Made by a program: the position numbers and the translations under genes. Below, in pieces: positions 36,206 through 44,568 of a stretch of 64,000 nt of DNA. How positions within the stretch are numbered: the first letter of the stretch is position 1; each line of letters starts with the position of its first letter. The notes under the pieces were generated by a model. The model saw only the letters and a list, made by a program, of their open reading frames with translations. It was not told where the DNA came from and searched no databases. The stretch comes from Streptomyces candidus (GTDB lineage: Bacteria > Actinomycetota > Actinomycetes > Streptomycetales > Streptomycetaceae). Location: the NCBI RefSeq assembly GCF_014207445.1, contig NZ_JACHEM010000005.1, positions 434,001 to 498,000 on the forward strand, in the 5' to 3' direction.

Positions 36206-36219
36206 TGGGAGCGCTCCCA
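36206..36219. promoter_or_regulatory. CebR operator upstream of the GH5 gene
   Basis: Perfect TGGGAGCGCTCCCA, 128 bases before the TTG start of the minus-strand GH5 gene. Confidence 0.9.
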
Positions 36220-36733
36220 ATAGGTGTACCGATCAGGACTGTAGGGACGCGGTGATGCGGCGGCAAGACCTGGGAAGCCACAACTCTCCCGTGGAACATC
36301 CGAGTTGAGCGTGACCCGGGGGCTGGGGCACGTGTAGGCCGGGCCCAGGACGACCTGGAGCGGGACGCCGAGCAGCGGGTGGCAGGTCCGGTGAGTACGG
36401 ACGAAGGTGTCGTGCGGCACCTGACGCCTGGCCTCACCGCTCCACCGGTGCCATGCGGTGGACCAGTCACCACCGGACAGGAGGCCGAGGTGTGTTTGAG
36501 CCGCCGACCGGGCTGCCTCCGACACCGTGGCCCCGGCCGCGGAAGAACGACGGGGCTCCGGCGGGCGGGCCGGCGACGCGTCCGGGGGCCGGCGGCGGCC
36601 GTCGCCGGGCTGGGTCGTCGCGGCGCATGCGAGGGCCCGTGAGGGCCGGGTCGGCGGCGGCGTGCTTGATGACGCGGCTCTCGGCAGCGAAACCTGCCCG
36701 ACGTCTTGACGGAATCCCGTAGGGCCATCACAT
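36220..36733. promoter_or_regulatory. Divergent control region of the GH5 and GH9 cellulases
   Basis: No gene is recognised between the two CebR boxes. The stretch must hold the outward promoters of both cellulase genes; no clear -35/-10 pair could be chosen by eye. Confidence 0.5.
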
Positions 36734-36747
36734 TGGGAGCGCTCCCA
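36734..36747. promoter_or_regulatory. CebR operator upstream of the GH9 gene
   Basis: Perfect TGGGAGCGCTCCCA, 140 bases before the GTG start of the plus-strand GH9 gene. Confidence 0.9.
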
Positions 36748-36886
36748 CGCTTGTCGCCCGAGCGCCGCCGAGTCACAGGCCCCGCACGTCCTTTGCCATC
36801 GCTCAGTTCCCAGGTGGCCGGCGGCTCCTCGTCACCGCACACCTCCCGGTCACCCGTGTCTCTCCCCGACCCGTAAGGACTTCAGC

Positions 36887-39580
36887 GTGCCGCGACACCG
36901 CTTCCCCGACCCCGGCGGACCCCGCCCCTCCCCGAAACCGCGCCGCGTGGGCCGGTCCCGACGCGTGGGCGCCCTCCTGGGCAGCACGACCCTCGCCTGG
37001 CTGCTGGCCGTCGCTCTCGCGGCGCCCGGCGTCGCGGACGAGTCCGCCGGTGCGGGTTCCGCAGCCGTCGAAGGCCCCGAACTCATCGTCAACGGGGACT
37101 TCTCGGCGGGCACCGCCCCCTGGTGGTCCACCGCCAACAGCCCCGTCACCGTCGTGGACGGCCGGCTGTGCGCCGATGTCCCCGCGGGTACCGAGAACGC
37201 CTGGGACGCCATCATCGGTCAGAACGGCCTCGTCCTCGATGCCGGAGAGGGGTACACCTTCAGCTATACGGCGACGTCCACCGTGCCGATCACGATCCGC
37301 ACCAACGTGCAGATGCCGACCGAGCCGTGGACCACCGAACTGGGCGTCACCCAGCGGGTCGGCGGGACCGCCGTGCGCGTCACCGAGAACTTCACGGCCG
37401 GAGCCGACCACGACGCCGCGCAGCTCGCCTTCCAGATCGGCGGCAGTGCGCAGGCACTCACCTTCTGTCTTGACGACGTCTCCCTGACCGGGGGGAGCAC
37501 ACCCCCGCCCTACCAGCCGGACACGGGTTCCCCCGTCCGCGTCAACCAGGTCGGCTACCTCACCGACGGTCCCAAGGGCGGCACCTTCGTCACCGAGGAG
37601 ACCACCCCGCAACCCTGGACGCTCAACGCGGCCGACGGGACGCGCCGAGCCGGCGGCACCACCGTCCCGGTGGGCACGGACGCCGCCTCGCGCCAGAACA
37701 CCCACGTCTTCGACTTCAGCGCCGTGACCGCCCCGGGAGAGGACTACACCGTCACCGTCGCGGGCGAGAAGAGCGAGCCGTTCGCCATCGGCGACGACCT
37801 CTATGCGTCCCTGCGCACCGACGCGCTCGCGTACTTCTACCACAACCGTAGCGGCATCGAGATCGACGCCGACATCGTCGGGGAGAAGTACGCCCGCCCC
37901 GCCGGGCACGTGAACGTGAGCCCCAACCAGGGCGACAACGACGTACCGTGCCAGCCCGGGGTCTGCGACTACCGTCTCGATGCCGCGGGCGGCTGGTACG
38001 ACGCCGGCGACCACGGCAAGTACGTGGTCAACGGAGGTATATCCGTGGCCCAGTTGATGGCGGCCTTCGAGCGCACCCTGTACGAGGAGACCGCCGAAGC
38101 CGGCCCCCTCGGCGACGGCCGGCTCCGGCTGCCCGAACACGGCAACGACACTCCCGACATCCTGGACGAGGCCCGCTGGGAGATGGAGTTCCTGATGCGG
38201 ATGCAGGTGCCCGCCGGCGAGCCGCTGGCCGGCATGGCCCACCACAAGCTGCACGACAAGGCGTGGACCGGACTGCCCACCCGGCCCGATCGTGACCCGC
38301 AGCCCAGGGAACTGCACCCGCCGACCACCGCGGCCACCCTCAACCTGGCGGCCACCGCCGCCCAGTGCGCCCGCCTCTTCCAGGTCTACGACGCGGACTT
38401 CGCCGACGAGTGTCGCAGGACCGCGCGAACCGCGTGGAAGGCCGCCAAGGCCCACCCGGAAGTCCTCGCGGACCCCGACGACGGCACGGGCGGCGGAACC
38501 TACGCCGACAACGACGTACGGGACGAGTTCTACTGGGCCGCAGCGGAACTCTTCCTCACCACCGGTGAGGACGGCTTCCGCCAGGCGGTCCTCGACTCCC
38601 CCCTGCACGGCGACACCGACGCGGTGTTCCCGCGCGGCGGCATGTCCTGGGGATCGGTCGCGGGCCTGGGCGCGCTCAACCTGGCGACCGTGCCGAACAA
38701 GCTCTCCGCCGGCCAGCTCGCCGCGGTACGCAACATGGTGACGGAGGCCGCCGACGGATACGCGGCCGACTCGGCCGACGCCGCCTACGGCCTTCCCTAC
38801 GCACCGGACGGCGGCCACTACGTGTGGGGCTCGAACAGTCAGGTCGCCAACAACATGGTCGTCCTCGGTTCGGCGCACGACCTCACCGGAAGGACCGTCT
38901 ACCGCGACGCGGTACTCCGCGGCCTCGACTACCTGCTGGGCCGCAACCCCCTGAACCAGTCCTACATCACCGGATACGGCGAGCGGGACGCACGCAACCA
39001 GCACCACCGGTTCTGGGCCAACCAGCTCGACCCCTCCCTGCCGAACCCGCCGCCCGGCTCCCTGGCCGGCGGTCCGAACGACGCCATCCAGGACCCGGTC
39101 GCGCAGGCCAAGCTGAAGGGCTGCGCGCCGTCGATGTGCTACATCGACGACATCGAGTCCTGGGCCACCAACGAGATCACCATCAACTGGAACGCCCCGC
39201 TCGCCTGGGTGGCCTCCTACGTCGACGACCTCGGAAGCGGCCGGACGGAGAAGGCGCGGTGCGAGGTCACCTACACCTCCCAGCGCTGGGGCGGCGGTTT
39301 CACCACCCAGGTCGTGGTGAAGAACACCGGCGACCAGGCCATCCGACCCTGGTCGTTGCGGTGGACCTTCGCCGACCGGCAGCGCGTGTCCGACCCCTGG
39401 GGGGCGACGGTTGAGCAGAACGGGCCGGGGATCTCCGCTGAGGCGCTGAGCTGGAACGCGACTCTGCCGGCCGGAGGGACTGCCCGCTTCGGCTTCAACG
39501 GACGATCCACCGGACTCGTGCACGACCCCCGGGTCTTCCGGCTGAACGACAAGTCCTGCGCGGTGACGCCACCGCGTTGA
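36887..39580 (+). CDS. Secreted GH9 cellulase, CBM4-Ig-GH9-CBM2
   Basis: An 897-residue multidomain cellulase. After a signal peptide (hydrophobic LAWLLAVALAAPGVA) come a CBM4 (about 60-205, LIVNGDFSAGTAPWW start), an Ig-like domain (about 207-300, RVNQVGYLTDGPKG), a GH9 catalytic domain (about 303-785) and a C-terminal CBM2 (about 790-897). The catalytic base pair is in GGWYDAGDHGKYVVNGG and the acid Glu in ATNEITINWNAPL. The order is that of Streptomyces/Thermobifida processive or exo-like GH9 enzymes. GTG 36887 has AAGGA upstream. A CebR box precedes it. Confidence 0.93.
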   Translation: MPRHRFPDPGGPRPSPKPRRVGRSRRVGALLGSTTLAWLLAVALAAPGVADESAGAGSAAVEGPELIVNGDFSAGTAPWWSTANSPVTVVDGRLCADVPAGTENAWDAIIGQNGLVLDAGEGYTFSYTATSTVPITIRTNVQMPTEPWTTELGVTQRVGGTAVRVTENFTAGADHDAAQLAFQIGGSAQALTFCLDDVSLTGGSTPPPYQPDTGSPVRVNQVGYLTDGPKGGTFVTEETTPQPWTLNAADGTRRAGGTTVPVGTDAASRQNTHVFDFSAVTAPGEDYTVTVAGEKSEPFAIGDDLYASLRTDALAYFYHNRSGIEIDADIVGEKYARPAGHVNVSPNQGDNDVPCQPGVCDYRLDAAGGWYDAGDHGKYVVNGGISVAQLMAAFERTLYEETAEAGPLGDGRLRLPEHGNDTPDILDEARWEMEFLMRMQVPAGEPLAGMAHHKLHDKAWTGLPTRPDRDPQPRELHPPTTAATLNLAATAAQCARLFQVYDADFADECRRTARTAWKAAKAHPEVLADPDDGTGGGTYADNDVRDEFYWAAAELFLTTGEDGFRQAVLDSPLHGDTDAVFPRGGMSWGSVAGLGALNLATVPNKLSAGQLAAVRNMVTEAADGYAADSADAAYGLPYAPDGGHYVWGSNSQVANNMVVLGSAHDLTGRTVYRDAVLRGLDYLLGRNPLNQSYITGYGERDARNQHHRFWANQLDPSLPNPPPGSLAGGPNDAIQDPVAQAKLKGCAPSMCYIDDIESWATNEITINWNAPLAWVASYVDDLGSGRTEKARCEVTYTSQRWGGGFTTQVVVKNTGDQAIRPWSLRWTFADRQRVSDPWGATVEQNGPGISAEALSWNATLPAGGTARFGFNGRSTGLVHDPRVFRLNDKSCAVTPPR

Positions 39581-39721
39581 GCGCCCACTCCTGACACCCA
39601 CCGGAACCGGGGCCGACCCCGTCCACCGCCGACGCGGCTCGGGGCCGGCCCCCACCGGACGCGGACCGCGACGAACGGTTCGCGACGCACGGAACGCACA
39701 TCAAGACACGCTGAGAACTGG

Positions 39722-39890
39722 CCCTGGGCCGACCCCGTCGCCGCCCTGGTCATCGCCGGCATCGCAGTGAAGGAAGGCCGCGACGCCTGGCAGGGCAACG
39801 GCTGCTGCGCGACACCCGTCGCCGCGGCGGTCCCCTCCGGTGAGACCGAGCCAGTCGCGTGCGGCTGCCGCCCCGGCTGCGCTGCCGCGG
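39722..39890 (+). pseudogene. Cation diffusion facilitator C-terminal remnant
   Basis: A plus-strand stretch reads WADPVAALVIAGIAVKEGRD followed by AWQGNGCCATP, the last transmembrane helix and tail of a CDF-like cation transporter known from Streptomyces. The rest of the transporter is missing. A perfect hairpin terminator follows at 39911-39949, consistent with the old gene end. Confidence 0.45.
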
Positions 39891-39910
39891 CGGAAACGAC
39901 ACCTGCACAC

Positions 39911-39949
39911 GCAGAGGGCCCCGGCCATGACGTGGCCGGGGCCCTCTGC
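39911..39949. terminator. Perfect 17-bp hairpin
   Basis: GCAGAGGGCCCCGGCCA (39911-39927) pairs completely with its complement (39933-39949) around the loop TGACG. It lies behind the transporter remnant and 192 bases before bxlR, and probably insulates bxlR from read-through. Confidence 0.85.
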
Positions 39950-40141
39950 CCGCGACGTGTACCCGGAACCGATGCGGTCCCAGAGCAGTCGCCACGATCA
40001 GTGGCAGACCCAACGGTGCGCTGTATGTTCGGGGAACCGGACAGGGGTGCGGGGCGGGCGACGGGCGACCGACGGCGTGTTTTACGGTTTCCGGTGGGTG
40101 CCCGGATGCTTTCCGGGCGTACAGCTACGGAGGTGGGGGCG

Positions 40142-41200
40142 GTGGCGGGGGAAAGCGCTCAGCGCAGGGGAGTCGTGCAGGGTCCGGACGGGCCGGCCAA
40201 GGTGACGATCACCGAGATCGCGCGGGAGGCCGGGGTGTCCGTGCCGACCGTCTCGCGGGTCGTCAACGGACGCTCCGACGTCTCGCCCGCCACCCGGGCC
40301 CGGGTCAAGGACCTGCTGGACCGGTACGGCTACCAGCGCCGGCCCGGCGCGCTCAGAGCTCCGGCTGCCCTGCTGGACCTGGTCTTCAACGACCTGGACA
40401 GCCCCTGGGCCGTGGAGATCATCCGTGGTGTGGAGGAGGTCGCTCACGAGTCCGACGTGGGAACCGTGGTCTCCGCGATCCACGGCCGGGCAGGGGCGGC
40501 GCGGCAGTGGATGACCAACCTGCGGTCCCGGGCATCGGACGGCGTGATCCTGGTGACCTCGGCTCTCGCACCGGGTCTCCATGACGAATTGCGGCTCCTG
40601 GGCGTGCCGTTGGTGGTGATCGATCCGGCCGGAGCACCCGCCACCGAAGCACCGACCGTGGGCGCCACCAACTGGGCGGGCGGGATGGCAGCGACCGAGC
40701 ACCTGCTCGGCCTCGGGCACCTGCGGATCGGTTTCGTCGAGGGGCCCTCCCGTCTGCTGTGCTCGCGGGCCAGGCTCGACGGCTACCGGGCGGCCCTGGA
40801 CGTCGCGGGCGTCCCGGTCGAGCGCGAGCTGATCGTGCCCGGAGACTTCTACCACGAATCCGGTTTCACCGGCTGCAACCGGCTGCTGGATCTCGCACAG
40901 CCGCCCACCGCGATCTTCGCGTCCAGCGACCAGATGGCGCTCGGCGCGATCGAGGCGCTGCGCCGTCGGGGCCTGCGTGTACCGGAGGACATGAGTGTCG
41001 TCGGCTTCGACGACCTGCCCGAGGTGCGCTGGTCGGCGCCGCCGCTCACGACGGTGCGCCAACCGTTGTCCGACATGGGGAAGTTGGCGGCGCGGGTGGT
41101 TCTCGACCTCGCCCGGTCGGTGGAGCCCGCGGCCCTGCGGATCGAGCTGGCGACGGAGCTGGTGGTCCGGGCCAGTACGGGTGCGCCGCGCGAGGTGTGA
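40142..41200 (+). CDS. bxlR: LacI family regulator, BxlR-like
   Basis: A 352-residue LacI repressor with HTH 'VTITEIAREAGVSVPTVSRV' and a sugar-binding domain (DGVILVTSALAPGLHDEL, TAIFASSDQMALGAIEALRR). GTG 40142 is chosen because CGGAGGT sits 7 bases upstream; a longer open frame back to 39767 runs through the CDF remnant and the terminator. It lies just before the xylobiose-type transporter genes in the same direction. It is separated from them by a hairpin and a strong promoter, matching the bxlR-bxlEFG-bxlA arrangement of Streptomyces xylan utilisation. It probably binds the palindromes described at 41288 and elsewhere. Confidence 0.85.
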   Translation: MAGESAQRRGVVQGPDGPAKVTITEIAREAGVSVPTVSRVVNGRSDVSPATRARVKDLLDRYGYQRRPGALRAPAALLDLVFNDLDSPWAVEIIRGVEEVAHESDVGTVVSAIHGRAGAARQWMTNLRSRASDGVILVTSALAPGLHDELRLLGVPLVVIDPAGAPATEAPTVGATNWAGGMAATEHLLGLGHLRIGFVEGPSRLLCSRARLDGYRAALDVAGVPVERELIVPGDFYHESGFTGCNRLLDLAQPPTAIFASSDQMALGAIEALRRRGLRVPEDMSVVGFDDLPEVRWSAPPLTTVRQPLSDMGKLAARVVLDLARSVEPAALRIELATELVVRASTGAPREV

Positions 41201-41213
41201 CGGGGTGCCCTGA

Positions 41214-41256
41214 GGGGGTGTCAACGGCCTTTTCTGTCAGGGCCGTTGACACCCCC
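41214..41256 (+). terminator. Perfect 16-bp hairpin after bxlR, overlapping the bxlE promoter
   Basis: GGGGGTGTCAACGGCC (41214-41229) pairs fully with GGCCGTTGACACCCCC (41241-41256) over an 11-base loop. The right arm contains the TTGACA used as the -35 of bxlE. Confidence 0.85.
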
Positions 41257-41274
41257 TTGGCGTTTCCGTAACTT
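41246..41274 (+). promoter_or_regulatory. Promoter of bxlE
   Basis: TTGACA (41246-41251), a 17-base spacer and TAACTT (41269-41274) form a near-consensus housekeeping-type promoter. Transcription should begin near 41281, about 42 bases before the bxlE start codon. Confidence 0.7.
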
Positions 41275-41287
41275 CCGTTGCCATCTC

Positions 41288-41301
41288 CCGATAATTTTCG
41301 G
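41288..41301. promoter_or_regulatory. Palindromic operator of bxlE
   Basis: CCGATAATTTTCGG pairs at 6 of 7 symmetric positions and lies just downstream of the predicted transcription start, where a repressor would block initiation. A near-identical palindrome precedes the GH62 gene. Confidence 0.7.
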
Positions 41302-41322
41302 TTGGCTTCCGGAAGGTGTGCC

Positions 41323-42654
41323 ATGTCAGCGTTCGACCGCTCAGCCGTGCCCGTGTCCACCGTCACCCCGGCCCTCCCTCGCCGCCGATTCCTGGGGGCC
41401 GCGTCGGCGTTCGGTCTGGGGGCGGTCGGCCTGTCCGCCTGCTCGGACTCCGGTGCGAGCACTACCGACAGCGAGGGCCGCACCGTCGTGGAACTCTGGA
41501 ACATCCAGACCACGGAGCCGTCGAAGACCGTCTGGCCGGAGCGGGTCAAGGCGTTCGAGGCCGAGAATCCAGAGGTCCGCGTCAAGCTCGTCACGCTGGA
41601 GAACGACGCGTACAAGGCGAAGATGACCGCCCTGACGAGTTCCGGAAAGCTTCCGGACATCTACCACACCTGGGGTGGCGGTGTACTCCGGCAGCAGATC
41701 GACGCCGGCCTCGTCGAGGACCTCACCGACACCGTGAAGCCGATGGCCGACACCTTCATCGGAGCGGCCGTGAAGCCCTACGAGTTCGACGGCGCGGCAT
41801 ACGCGATGCCCATCGACATCGGCGCTGTCGGGTTCTGGTACAACAAGGCGCTCTTCGCCGACGCGGGCATCGAGGCACCACCCACCACCTGGGCCGGTTG
41901 CCTCGACGCGGTCAAGAAGCTGAAGGCCGCCGGGATCACCCCCATTGCCCTCGCCGGCAAGGAGAAGTGGCCCGGCATGTACTACTGGGCCTACCTGGCG
42001 ATGCGCATCGCCGGTGTCGACGGCATGCAGAAGGCCGCCGACGCCAAGGACTTAACCGGTGCCGACTTCGTCAAGGCCGGCGAACACCTCGCGGAGCTCG
42101 TCGCCCTCCAGCCCTTCCAGAAGGGCTTCCTCGGCGCCGCCTACTCCACGCCGGGAGGAGAGGCCGCACTCATGGGCAACGGCAAAGCCGCGCTGGAACT
42201 GATGGGACAATGGGCGCCCATTGTGCAGGCCGACTCCGGCAGGGGCATCGGCAAGGACCTCGGCTTCTTCCCCTTCCCCACCGTCGAGGGCGGCAAGGGC
42301 GCGGCGACCGACGTGTTCGGGGGCGGCGGCGGGTACGCCGTGCGCAAAGGCGCACCGAAGGCGGCTGCCGACTTCCTGAAGTTCTTCATGAGCCCCGAGT
42401 CCGACACGATCCTCGTGTCGAAGGGCGGGATGATGCCGGTCGTCAAGGAAGCCGTCTCGGCCCTGAGCGACCCCAACCTCAAGCTCGTCTCCGACACCCT
42501 CGACAAGGCCACCGGCTTCCAGCTCTACCTCGACCAGGCGTATCCGCCGGCCGTCGGGCAGGAGATCAACGACTCGGTCGCCGGACTCGTCGCCGGGGCC
42601 AAGTCGCCCCAACAGGTGACGCGTTCCATCACTCAGGTCGCCAAGAGCCAGTAG
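41323..42654 (+). CDS. bxlE: ABC transporter substrate-binding lipoprotein (BxlE-like)
   Basis: A 443-residue extracellular sugar-binding protein (family 1). The N-terminus has a twin-arginine/lipoprotein signal, RRRFLGAASAFGLGAVGLSA followed by the lipobox Cys. The body shows ELWNIQTTEPSK, LPDIYHTWGGGVLRQQIDAG and GKAALELMGQWAPIV. It should capture xylobiose and similar xylo-oligosaccharides for the permeases encoded next; the stop codon directly abuts the next ATG. ATG 41323 has GGAAGG upstream. Leu at 42052-42054 is encoded by TTA, implying bldA dependence of sugar uptake. Confidence 0.88.
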   Translation: MSAFDRSAVPVSTVTPALPRRRFLGAASAFGLGAVGLSACSDSGASTTDSEGRTVVELWNIQTTEPSKTVWPERVKAFEAENPEVRVKLVTLENDAYKAKMTALTSSGKLPDIYHTWGGGVLRQQIDAGLVEDLTDTVKPMADTFIGAAVKPYEFDGAAYAMPIDIGAVGFWYNKALFADAGIEAPPTTWAGCLDAVKKLKAAGITPIALAGKEKWPGMYYWAYLAMRIAGVDGMQKAADAKDLTGADFVKAGEHLAELVALQPFQKGFLGAAYSTPGGEAALMGNGKAALELMGQWAPIVQADSGRGIGKDLGFFPFPTVEGGKGAATDVFGGGGGYAVRKGAPKAAADFLKFFMSPESDTILVSKGGMMPVVKEAVSALSDPNLKLVSDTLDKATGFQLYLDQAYPPAVGQEINDSVAGLVAGAKSPQQVTRSITQVAKSQ

Positions 42655-43668
42655 ATGAAGACGACTCCGACCCGGATCAGCGACGAGTCCCCGGTCAGCG
42701 GCCCCGCCGGGGGACCCGTCGAAGGACCGCCCCGCACCTTCGAGAACCGCCGCCCCTTGGCACAGCGGGTGCGCGACTGGTGCACCGCGTTCGCCTTCAC
42801 GGTGCCCGCGCTCGTCCTGTTCGGCCTCTTCGTGCTCATGCCGATCCTCTACGCCCTGTACGTCAGCTTTTTCAACTGGGGCGGATTCGGGGCCCCTTCG
42901 GACTTCACCGGCGCCGACAACTATGTCCGCCTTCTCGGCGACCCGGTCTTCCTCGGCGACCTGTGGCGGGGTCTGCTGCTCGTCCTGATGTCCGTCGGTG
43001 TCCAGCTGCCGTTCGCGCTCGCCATGGCCGTCCTGCTCAACCAGAAGCTGCGCGGCCGGGCCTTCTACCGGATGCTTTTCTTCGCCCCGTACGTCCTGTC
43101 CGAAGTCATCACCGGGGTGCTGTTCTCGATGATTTTCTCGCCGGACGACGGGCTCGCCGACAAGGTGCTCGGCGCGATCGGCCTCGACCACGTGGGCGGC
43201 CTCTGGTTCGCCGACCAGGACTGGGTCCTGCCCACCCTGTTCCTCGTCATGATGTGGAAGTACTTCGGCTTCCACATGATGCTCTATCTGGCCGGCCTGC
43301 AGAGCGTCCCCGACGAGCTCCACGAGGCGGCCCGCATCGACGGCGCGGGACCCTGGCAGCGCTTTCGCCACATCACGCTGCCGCTGCTCGGGCCGACGAT
43401 CCGCATCAGCGTCTTCCTCTCCGTGATCGGCGCCATTCAGCTCTTCGACCTGGTGTGGGTGGTGACCCAGGGCGGCCCCGACCACCACTCCGAGACGATG
43501 GCCGTCACGCTCTTCCAGTTCGGCTTCAGGCGTTACCAGATCGGTTACGCCAGCGCGATCAGCATCGCCATGTTCCTCATCAGCCTCGTCTTCGCCCTGC
43601 TCTACCAGCGCTACGTGCTGCGCCGCGACACCGAAGGAGCCATCACCACCATGCGAGGCGCCCGATGA
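42655..43668 (+). CDS. bxlF: ABC transporter permease (BxlF-like)
   Basis: A 337-residue inner-membrane permease of the MalF type. Six to seven hydrophobic segments follow a soluble N-terminus, beginning with FAFTVPALVLFGLFVLMPIL. The conserved EAA loop that contacts the ATPase is EAARIDGAGPWQRFRHITLP. It begins immediately after the bxlE stop and ends in a 4-base overlap with bxlG. No ATPase gene is present in the operon, so a shared MsiK-type ATPase elsewhere in the genome must energise it (established for Streptomyces sugar transporters). Confidence 0.9.
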   Translation: MKTTPTRISDESPVSGPAGGPVEGPPRTFENRRPLAQRVRDWCTAFAFTVPALVLFGLFVLMPILYALYVSFFNWGGFGAPSDFTGADNYVRLLGDPVFLGDLWRGLLLVLMSVGVQLPFALAMAVLLNQKLRGRAFYRMLFFAPYVLSEVITGVLFSMIFSPDDGLADKVLGAIGLDHVGGLWFADQDWVLPTLFLVMMWKYFGFHMMLYLAGLQSVPDELHEAARIDGAGPWQRFRHITLPLLGPTIRISVFLSVIGAIQLFDLVWVVTQGGPDHHSETMAVTLFQFGFRRYQIGYASAISIAMFLISLVFALLYQRYVLRRDTEGAITTMRGAR

Positions 43669-44510
43669 GCGGCCTGACCTTCACCGCACGCCGCCGGCTG
43701 CGCTCGGCGCCGCTGTACGTCATCGTGTGGGCGATCGGCGTCGTCATGGTCACCCCGCTGCTGTACGCGGTGGTGTCCGGATTCAAGACCACCGATCAGC
43801 TCTCGGACAACGCCTTCGGCCCGCCCTCCCCATGGGTCGTGTCCAACTACACGGACATCCTGGCCTCCGGCTCGTTCTGGCGCATGCTCGCCTCCTCGAC
43901 CCTGATCGCCATCGGCACCACCCTCCTCACCGTCGGCGCCGCCGCGCTCGCCGCGTTCGCTCTTGCCCGATTCGCCTTCCGCGGACGTGAGTTGCTCTTC
44001 ACTCTGTTCACGGCGGGGCTGATGTTCCCGTTCGCGGTAGCGATCCTTCCCCTGTTCATCCTGCTGCGCACCTTCGGACTGCTCGACAACCCGTGGGGGG
44101 TGATCCTGCCGCAGGCCGCGTTCGGCCTGCCCATGACCCTCGTCGTCCTGCGCGGCTTCTTCCGGGAGATTCCCGCAGAGGTGGAGGAGGCGGCCACCCT
44201 CGACGGCTGTTCCCCGTTCGGCTTCTTCTGGCGAATCCTGCTTCCCATGGCCCGGCCCGCGCTCGGCACCGTCTGCGTCCTCGCCGTCGTCGGCAGCTGG
44301 AACAACTTCCTGCTCCCGCTGCTCGTCTTCAGCGAACCCGGCTGGTGGACCATCCCCGTCGGAGTCCAGCAGTTCCAGGGCCAGTACGCCGCCGACATCG
44401 CCCGGGTCTTCGCCTACCTCGTCCTCGCCATGATCCCGGCACTCGGCTTCTACGCGGTCGCCGAACGGCAGCTGATCGGCGGCATCACGATGGGTGCGAC
44501 CAAGGGCTGA
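43665..44510 (+). CDS. bxlG: ABC transporter permease (BxlG-like)
   Basis: A 281-residue permease of the MalG type with six hydrophobic segments. The EAA loop is EEAATLDGCSPFGFFWRILL. The C-terminal ERQLIGGITMGATKG is characteristic of this subfamily. Translation begins in an ATGA overlap with bxlF, giving the usual heterodimeric channel in equal amounts. The GH3 gene follows 58 bases later. Confidence 0.9.
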   Translation: MSGLTFTARRRLRSAPLYVIVWAIGVVMVTPLLYAVVSGFKTTDQLSDNAFGPPSPWVVSNYTDILASGSFWRMLASSTLIAIGTTLLTVGAAALAAFALARFAFRGRELLFTLFTAGLMFPFAVAILPLFILLRTFGLLDNPWGVILPQAAFGLPMTLVVLRGFFREIPAEVEEAATLDGCSPFGFFWRILLPMARPALGTVCVLAVVGSWNNFLLPLLVFSEPGWWTIPVGVQQFQGQYAADIARVFAYLVLAMIPALGFYAVAERQLIGGITMGATKG

Positions 44511-44568
44511 GCCCCGGCAGCCGCCCCCACTCAGATATCCCCTTCACGCCGAGAACCTGAGGAGTTCC

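Noticed and set aside
36803..39655. 950-codon minus-strand frame opposite the GH9 gene
   Set aside because: Val/Gly/Arg-rich antisense shadow of a high-GC gene with no domain. The plus strand carries a complete GH9 enzyme.
41316..44510. Single open frame of 1064 codons across bxlE, bxlF and bxlG
   Set aside because: Its first part is the wrong frame of bxlE and bxlF and has arginine/histidine-rich shadow composition. Only its last part is the real bxlG, which starts at 43665.
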